A DNA stretch of 7,746 nt from Pseudomonadota bacterium (GTDB taxonomy: Bacteria; Pseudomonadota; Alphaproteobacteria; Rhizobiales; Kaistiaceae): NCBI GenBank assembly GCA_023392225.1, contig JAEVZM010000447.1:1-7746 (forward strand), read 5' to 3'. Below, piece by piece: positions 7,317 to 7,746 of the stretch (position 1 is the first letter of the stretch; the number at the start of each line of letters is the position of its first letter). A program made the position numbers and the translations under genes. Under the pieces are notes generated by a model. The model made no database searches. It worked only from the letters and a program-made list of their open reading frames with translations, and was not told the DNA's origin.

Positions 7317-7628
7317 TCAGTCGCGGATGGGGTTCATGACGGTGACGAGCTTGGTCCCGTCCGGGAACAGCGCCTCGACCTGGAGGATGGTGAGCATGTC
7401 GGCGACGCCCTCCATGACGTGCTCGCGCTTGAGAATGGTCGCGCCGTATTCCATCATGTCGGTCAGCATCGGGATCGAGCCCTCGCGGGCCCGCTCGAGG
7501 ATCTCGTCGGAGATCACGGCCACCGCCTCGGGGTAGTTGAGCCGCAAGCCCTTCTCGAGGCGCCGACGGCTCATCTCGGCCGCGGCCCAGATCTGAATGC
7601 GCTCATCCTCGCGTATCGTCAGATGCAT
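7317..7628 (-). CDS. ureA: Urease gamma subunit UreA
   Basis: UreA is the smallest structural subunit of bacterial urease. The 103 residues are the normal length and match over the whole protein: MHLTIREDERIQIWAAAEMS, RRRLEKGLRLNYPEAVAVIS, KREHVMEGVADML and the ending VEALFPDGTKLVTVMNPIRD. It is the first gene of the operon and is the least unusual of the three enzyme subunits. The ATG at 7628 follows GGGTGAG and AGAAGG stretches on the minus strand, 5-12 nt away. The three structural genes are separate, as in most bacteria, not fused as in Helicobacter or plants. Confidence 0.96.
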   Translation of the reverse strand: MHLTIREDERIQIWAAAEMSRRRLEKGLRLNYPEAVAVISDEILERAREGSIPMLTDMMEYGATILKREHVMEGVADMLTILQVEALFPDGTKLVTVMNPIRD

Positions 7629-7746
7629 CGTCGCTCACCCTTCTCCCGGCTGGTCGGTGCCCCGTGCCGCGCGCTTCGCGAATCCGGCCGGCGGCGCCCC
7701 CGTTTCGGAGGATTGAAGCCCGCCGGTCGGGGGTTGGGTACCTACC
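7629..7746 (-). promoter_or_regulatory. Leader/promoter region of the urease operon (partial)
   Basis: The 118 bp before ureA hold no gene and must include at least the translation leader of the operon. A 7-bp inverted repeat, CCGGCGG (7688-7694) with CCGCCGG (7720-7726), spans a 25-nt loop and may be chance in such GC-rich DNA. No sigma-54 site (TGGCAC-N5-TTGC) and no good -35/-10 pair was found, so the promoter may lie beyond the window edge. Confidence 0.35.

Noticed and set aside
7629..7746. Sigma-54 (NtrC-type) promoter before ureA
   Set aside because: GGCAC occurs on the minus strand but no TTGC element follows at the needed spacing.

Overview
The window is very GC-rich, with tightly packed operons. 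Protein similarity, recalled rather than searched, points to an alphaproteobacterium, most likely in the Hyphomicrobiales (Rhizobiales). The main pointers are the two Urt-type ABC ATPases, a urease operon with ureD last, and an intergenic palindrome built on CCTCAGCATGAGG, a repeat style I associate with that order. The assignment is an inference.

Layout. Positions 1-1006 (+ strand) hold the 3' ends of a transporter operon: the C-terminal part of a UrtD-like ATPase, cut by the window edge, and a complete UrtE-like ATPase. Both are branched-chain-amino-acid/urea-type ABC ATPases, so urtABC-like genes should lie to the left, outside the window. Positions 1007-1161 hold a roughly 120-bp inverted repeat between convergent genes. 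Positions 1162-1917 (- strand) encode a LuxR-type regulator with an autoinducer-binding-like domain and a C-terminal HTH; no luxI is present. Positions 1918-2218 are non-coding and carry a 15-nt direct repeat. Positions 2219-7628 (- strand) hold a complete seven-gene urease operon, transcribed ureA-ureB-ureC-ureE-ureF-ureG-ureD, with gaps of 4 to 26 nt or short overlaps. Positions 7629-7746 are its leader.

How the genes fit together. The Urt-type transporter would import urea or a related ureide or amide. UreA, UreB and UreC form the nickel enzyme that hydrolyses urea to ammonia and carbamate. UreD, UreF and UreG form the GTP-dependent activation complex, and UreE, with a tail of 19 histidines in 39 residues, supplies nickel. 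The LuxR-type protein is a candidate regulator of either flanking operon.

The urease is not textbook. UreC keeps every nickel-binding and catalytic residue I can place, but the sequence around them is strongly changed (DIHPHFD around the first two ligands, CHN instead of CHH in the flap, GGGN instead of GGGH, a shortened loop). UreB is about 60 residues longer than usual, with extensions at both ends. This looks like a divergent second-type urease. The ureABCEFGD order also recalls the second urease locus of Brucella. The least settled question is whether it acts on urea under ordinary conditions, or on something else.
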